From: Isohypsibius dastychi
Lineage: Eukaryota > Tardigrada > Eutardigrada > Parachela > Isohypsibiidae
Direction: 5' to 3'
Assembly: GCA_034696485.1 (NCBI GenBank)
Contig: JAQIWT010001235.1
Location: forward strand, 1 to 11,769
Length of the DNA stretch: 11,769 bases
Shown here: piece by piece, positions 8,433 to 11,769 of the stretch
How positions within the stretch are numbered: the first letter of the stretch is position 1
How the letters are laid out: every line of letters starts with the position of its first letter
Program-made: the position numbers and the translations under genes
Notes under the pieces: model-generated
What the model was told of the DNA's origin: nothing
Databases searched by the model: none
Seen by the model: only the letters and a program-made list of their open reading frames with translations

Positions 8433-9269
8433 ATGGCGGTTCATTCTGTTTCGGAGCCATTCGATCCAACTGATAAAGATCTGGAATCTTTTCGAATTCG
8501 ATCGCTTCCGAATTCTGTTTTCTACATTCCGGATTTTCTCACAGAGCAAGAAGAACACTATCTTCTCCAAAAAGTTTATGAAGCTCCGAAACCTAAATGG
8601 ACTCAGCTTTCCAACCGTCGTCTTCAGAACTGGGGTGGTCATCCCCATCCAAAGGGAATGATCTCCGAAGATCTCCCTACCTGGCTTCAGATTTATGCAG
8701 AGAAGATTGCGAAACTCGAAAGAGGACCTGATCGAGCAAAGGTAAAATCTTATTCAAATTATGTTCCTTAAAATTGTGTATTGTTTTTTCCGAAGATTTT
8801 CACCAAGGAGCCGAATCATGTTTTGGTGAACGAATATCTTCCGGGTCAAGGAATTATGCCACATTTGGACGGTCCGGTTTTCTATCCAGTTATCTCCACC
8901 ATTAATCTAGGGAGTCATACCGTCTTGGATTTCTACAATTCCTTCGAAAATCTGGATTCCCCGTCATTCACATCCGCAACGGAAGTGGAGCAGCCGAATT
9001 CACAAGAGAAAACCGGATTGGAAAACCGCTATGCGTTTTCATTGCTTCTGCAACCAAGAAGTCTGCTGATCAGCTCGGAGAAAATGTACACGGATTATTT
9101 GCATGGAATCAAAGCGGTGAAAAAGGACTGTTTGAGTGCGGAGGTAGCGAATCTGGAGGAATGTGGAATGAAGGTGGGGGATGTGCTGGAAAGAGAAACG
9201 CGCGTGTCGCTAACCATCCGGCTTGCTCAAAAAACGTCGAAATTTAAGCTGAACATTTTTAAAACGTGA
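8433..9269 (+). CDS. ALKBH6: ALKBH6, AlkB-family 2-oxoglutarate/Fe(II) dioxygenase, complete
   Basis: Two exons, 8433-8741 and 8796-9269, joined across a 54-nt GT..AG intron, give 260 residues. ALKBH6 belongs to the AlkB family of oxidative demethylases; its substrate is less well defined than those of its relatives. Visible landmarks are the N-terminal YIPDFLTEQEE and KPKWTQLSNRRLQNWGG blocks, typical of ALKBH6, and the 2OG-binding strand NEYLPGQG (from N115). The iron ligands are H126-x-D128 in MPHLDGP and H206 in YLHGI, and the C-terminal R239 and R245 lie in RVSLTIR. The whole catalytic set is present, so the enzyme should be active. The start at 8433 (ATCATGG) fits the family length. An in-frame ATG at 8313 would add 40 residues. 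A poly(A) signal follows at 9407. Confidence 0.95.
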
Positions 9270-9406
9270 GCAGTACTATGCCTGGATTTGTTTTGTTGAA
9301 AATTCGGCACTTGGACTTCGCTTTGAAATTTGTAACCGGAAATAGTCGTTGTCGTCGTAATGGAATTCTTTCATCGAAATCAGGCGGAATTGATTTCCCT
9401 CGTGCA

Positions 9407-9412
9407 AATAAA
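9407..9412 (+). terminator. Poly(A) signal AATAAA, probably for ALKBH6
   Basis: A canonical AATAAA lies 138 nt after the ALKBH6 stop codon and is followed by a T-rich stretch (GTTTTTGTTGATTTG). It is the first such hexamer downstream on this strand and a normal distance away. Confidence 0.6.
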
Positions 9413-9564
9413 AGTTTTTGTTGATTTGAATTAGGATTATCTTGTGAATAACTCTGCAGGTGACATTCGGGACCATAAACGAATTTTGCAACATCGACCG
9501 AATTACGAAAAATGAATTGACGAAATGGTCAGTGACTCAGTTTTGAAGATACCAACTTACTTCG

Positions 9565-9593
9565 ATGGTAACCTGTAGCCGCGCGGTTACCAT
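9565..9593. repeat. Perfect 9-bp inverted repeat (hairpin-forming)
   Basis: ATGGTAACC (9565-9573) and GGTTACCAT (9585-9593) are exact reverse complements separated by an 11-nt G+C-rich loop, TGTAGCCGCGC. It would fold into a stable short stem in RNA or could bind a dimeric factor. It lies between ALKBH6 and the coiled-coil gene, close to the latter's expected promoter or leader. Confidence 0.6.
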
Positions 9594-9753
9594 ACCCTCT
9601 GACCGCACATGGGGTCAGCGTGTTGGCCTCGTTTCGCCCTGTCCGGATAAGCACCTGCACTGGAATGCGCAGAGAGATTCAATCTATTTTCTCTCGCGTA
9701 ATCTCTACTTCGAGGATATTTCGAGTGGATGGAATGTTGATCCAATTGCGTAA
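9565..9753 (+). other. Small ORF upstream of the coiled-coil gene, possible uORF or short gene
   Basis: An ATG at 9565 opens 62 codons (MVTCSRAVTIPSDRTWGQRV and onward) ending at 9751-9753, 45 nt before the next gene's start codon. G+C is raised at its beginning. It could be an upstream ORF in the leader of the downstream gene, a separate small protein, or chance. I recognise no domain, and its start lies inside the inverted repeat at 9565-9593. Confidence 0.2.
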
Positions 9754-9798
9754 AATTCCTCCGTTCTCTCGCTGACCTATATTTTGTTGGTGAACACC

Positions 9799-11541
9799 AT
9801 GAAGAAACGACGCCGGATTTTCACCCAGCTGAAATGTCGACGGAAGAACTCATTGCCCAAAACTGCCCAGAAAGATCAGCGAGTTGCATCTTCATCAAAA
9901 GCTCAAGAATCTTCAAGTCAAGGCAGACAAAAAGTAATCGTCGGGAATTTCACCAACGTCGACGATGCTCCAGTTATTATAAAACGTAAGAGAAAACGGA
10001 AATCTCCCTTGATTCTGGAAAGCTCAACTGCATCGATCGAAAAGTTGGTTGATTTGGATGCTGAGTCTGATGAAGAAATCCTGAATAACAGGCTTGCCAT
10101 TTTTGCTGCTGTCAGTCGATCGGTGCACCAAAACGAGAGTGGGTCAAGTTCAGGATTATCGGGACTGGATTTGTTACAAAACGTGTATGATTCAGTGGCT
10201 GCCTCTAAAACGTCGCTTTTGGATCGTTTACTGGTTCGCAGTGAAAGCAACCACGGATCACCTCCAAAAAACGGTGAGAACTGACTGTAAAATAATCGAA
10301 CTTTGAGTTTAGAATCACCGCAGCAGCATCTGATTATGATTTCAAGAACTTTTTAGAGGCTTTTCGTAAACGATCAAGTTTTTATCCTTTTTTTAAGTGA
10401 TCCCTTTTTTCAGCTGTTTTCATTTTCAGGAATATCTGCTACCATTGTGACGGAAGCATGTACTTCGACTCAAGCAGCGAATTTTCAAGTCAATTTCGAT
10501 GCAAGTACATCGGCTCTTCCAAATGTTCCAAACACATCACAAAGATCTGGAATGCTCGAAAGCAATCCACTTCCGGCGTTTCGAGACATTTTTAAACGAT
10601 CCGCAAAATGCTCATCTCTAAACCCACTGGAACAGGATAGTTCGACTAGCCATTGGTCAGCTGACCCCGAAACACCGGAAGTGCAAAATATTCCAGACTC
10701 TACCGAGCTTGAGAAGGCTGGAACCCCCACGATACCGAAGCGTGTTTTCATAAGAAAGAAGGAAATTTGGGATTCGAAGAAGAAGCGAAGAAAAAGTACG
10801 TATTTATTCCCGTTGAAAGATTGAGATTTCGTAATGTTGGTTCTTATGATCCTTGATTTTGTAGAAAAAATCCCAGGAGTTCGAAAGCCTGACTGGTCGG
10901 ATTGGTATAAAGAGGAACTTCGAAAAGCAGCGGAAGGTCAAAAGCTTCTTCGCGAGAACTACAAAGAAGTTTCGGAAAACAACGCCGTTCTGAAAGCGAA
11001 AATAAAAACCACTCGAGCCGAACTGGAAATTCTGGAGCGCAAGAATAATCAGCTGAATGATAAAATATGTGATCTTCCTTTATTCTTCCGAGAAATGATG
11101 TCCGAAATAATTTCCGACGACGGAACGGTCTCGGTCGGTTATTCAGCGGAATATGTCGATTTTGTTCGACGTTTACGGGAATTTGGACCGGATATGCATA
11201 TGCTCTTGACCTCCGTCGGGGTTTCTCTTCCAGATTACAAAATTCCGATCAAGGACCTTCCGGTGACGGAATTCGGTTTTTTGAAAAAGGTCACGACCGA
11301 TAAGAGCTGTGAAAAATCGAAGCTGGACCCGGAAGTCATTTCGGGTTTTCATGAGGATACACCAATATTTTCTTCAGGTTTGTGAAAATTTTGTACGATG
11401 TCCGAAAGATTCACAGGTTTTTCGGCAGATGTAACAGAACCACCATCGCCAGAAATACCAACGAAGACTCTGCCACAACCGGAAACCACAAAAACGTCCT
11501 CAGTTGATTCGGACAATGTCGACCCTTGTGCTGTTTCATGA
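9799..11541 (+). CDS. Nuclear-type basic coiled-coil protein, possibly geminin-like
   Basis: Four exons, 9799-10273, 10430-10795, 10865-11377 and 11429-11541, join in one frame to give 488 residues. The ATG has a good context (ACACCATGA). The N-terminus is very basic (MKKRRRIF), and further basic clusters (IKRKRKRKSP; KKKRRKKK at about 275-282) look like nuclear localisation signals. Residues 1-280 are otherwise Ser-rich and probably disordered, with Ser/Thr-Pro sites (PETPEV, AGTPTIP; later PPSPEIP). Residues about 294-345 form a clear coiled coil with repeated Leu, Glu and Lys. Its start, W294-Y-K-E with L-R-E-N ending at 312, has the same Trp-to-LxEN spacing as the geminin coiled coil (YWKE then LKEN). 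A compact acidic segment follows (FFREMMSEI, YVDFVRRLREFGPDM), then a Pro/Thr-rich tail. The family assignment is tentative. The last intron (51 nt) has an alternative acceptor 12 nt upstream in the same frame. Confidence 0.72.
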
Positions 11542-11769
11542 AGTCTCATTTAATGAATTCCTGCGACATTCGAAACCCAGCTTCCGGAGTCCTTTTACTC
11601 TATTTTTTTAAACCATATGCAGTTTCACTTATTTCTGATAATTTTCATCCCCTCGTCTTTTTCGGATGTATCTCGTGATTCCAGCATGCTTTTATATGGT
11701 TCCCAATTTTGTTCAGCTTGTTTACAGTTTCAAAAGTGAACACGAGTAGAAAATAACAGTAAAATTATT
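11542..11769. other. 3' flank of the coiled-coil gene
   Basis: Pyrimidine-rich sequence with no canonical AATAAA before the window edge. A possible splice acceptor (TTGTTTACAG, ending about 11729) is followed by 40 nt to the edge, so a further exon of this gene's 3' UTR or the start of another gene could lie there. Nothing firm can be called. Confidence 0.3.

Noticed and set aside
8343-8648. Minus-strand 101-codon ORF across ALKBH6 exon 1
   Set aside because: It is antisense to a well-supported conserved exon and has no recognisable features.
9565-9720. Possible snRNA or tRNA, because of the G+C-rich hairpin region
   Set aside because: Compared by eye with U1, U2, U4, U5, U6, U11 and U12 5' ends and with the tRNA fold; nothing matched.

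Overview
The window is eukaryotic and fits a compact-genome invertebrate animal. Genes are split by many very short GT..AG introns (mostly 51-76 nt), there are no bacterial-style operons, and the three recognisable genes are animal housekeeping genes: ALDH16A1, RPS15 and ALKBH6. The phylum cannot be fixed from the sequence alone.

Layout. 3-2362 (+): the 3' two thirds of an ALDH16A1-like gene, ten exons, with its 5' end outside the window. 2404-3241 (-): an unidentified multi-pass membrane protein gene in a locally G+C-rich patch, convergent with ALDH16A1 (41 nt between stop codons). Its 3' intron is clear, but its 5' end and one internal splice are unresolved. 3242-7371: about 4.1 kb of AT-rich, mostly non-coding DNA with diverged direct and tandem repeats (3523-4355), two copies of a C/G-run motif (3411-3467 and 6056-6110), and a few short ORFs that I do not trust as genes. 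7372-8142 (-): a complete five-exon RPS15 gene. 8433-9269 (+): a complete two-exon ALKBH6 gene that diverges from RPS15 across a 290-nt shared promoter region. 9270-9798: a poly(A) signal, a small ORF and a perfect inverted repeat. 9799-11541 (+): a four-exon gene for a 488-residue, probably nuclear, basic and Ser/Thr-Pro-rich coiled-coil protein. The start of its coiled coil resembles the geminin family, but only weakly.

The genes do not form an obvious pathway. The only visible functional links are the divergent RPS15/ALKBH6 pair and the tail-to-tail ALDH16A1/membrane-protein pair. I found no CRISPR array, no intact transposon and no clear novel system. The best leads are the geminin-like protein, the unidentified membrane protein and the repeat-rich gap.
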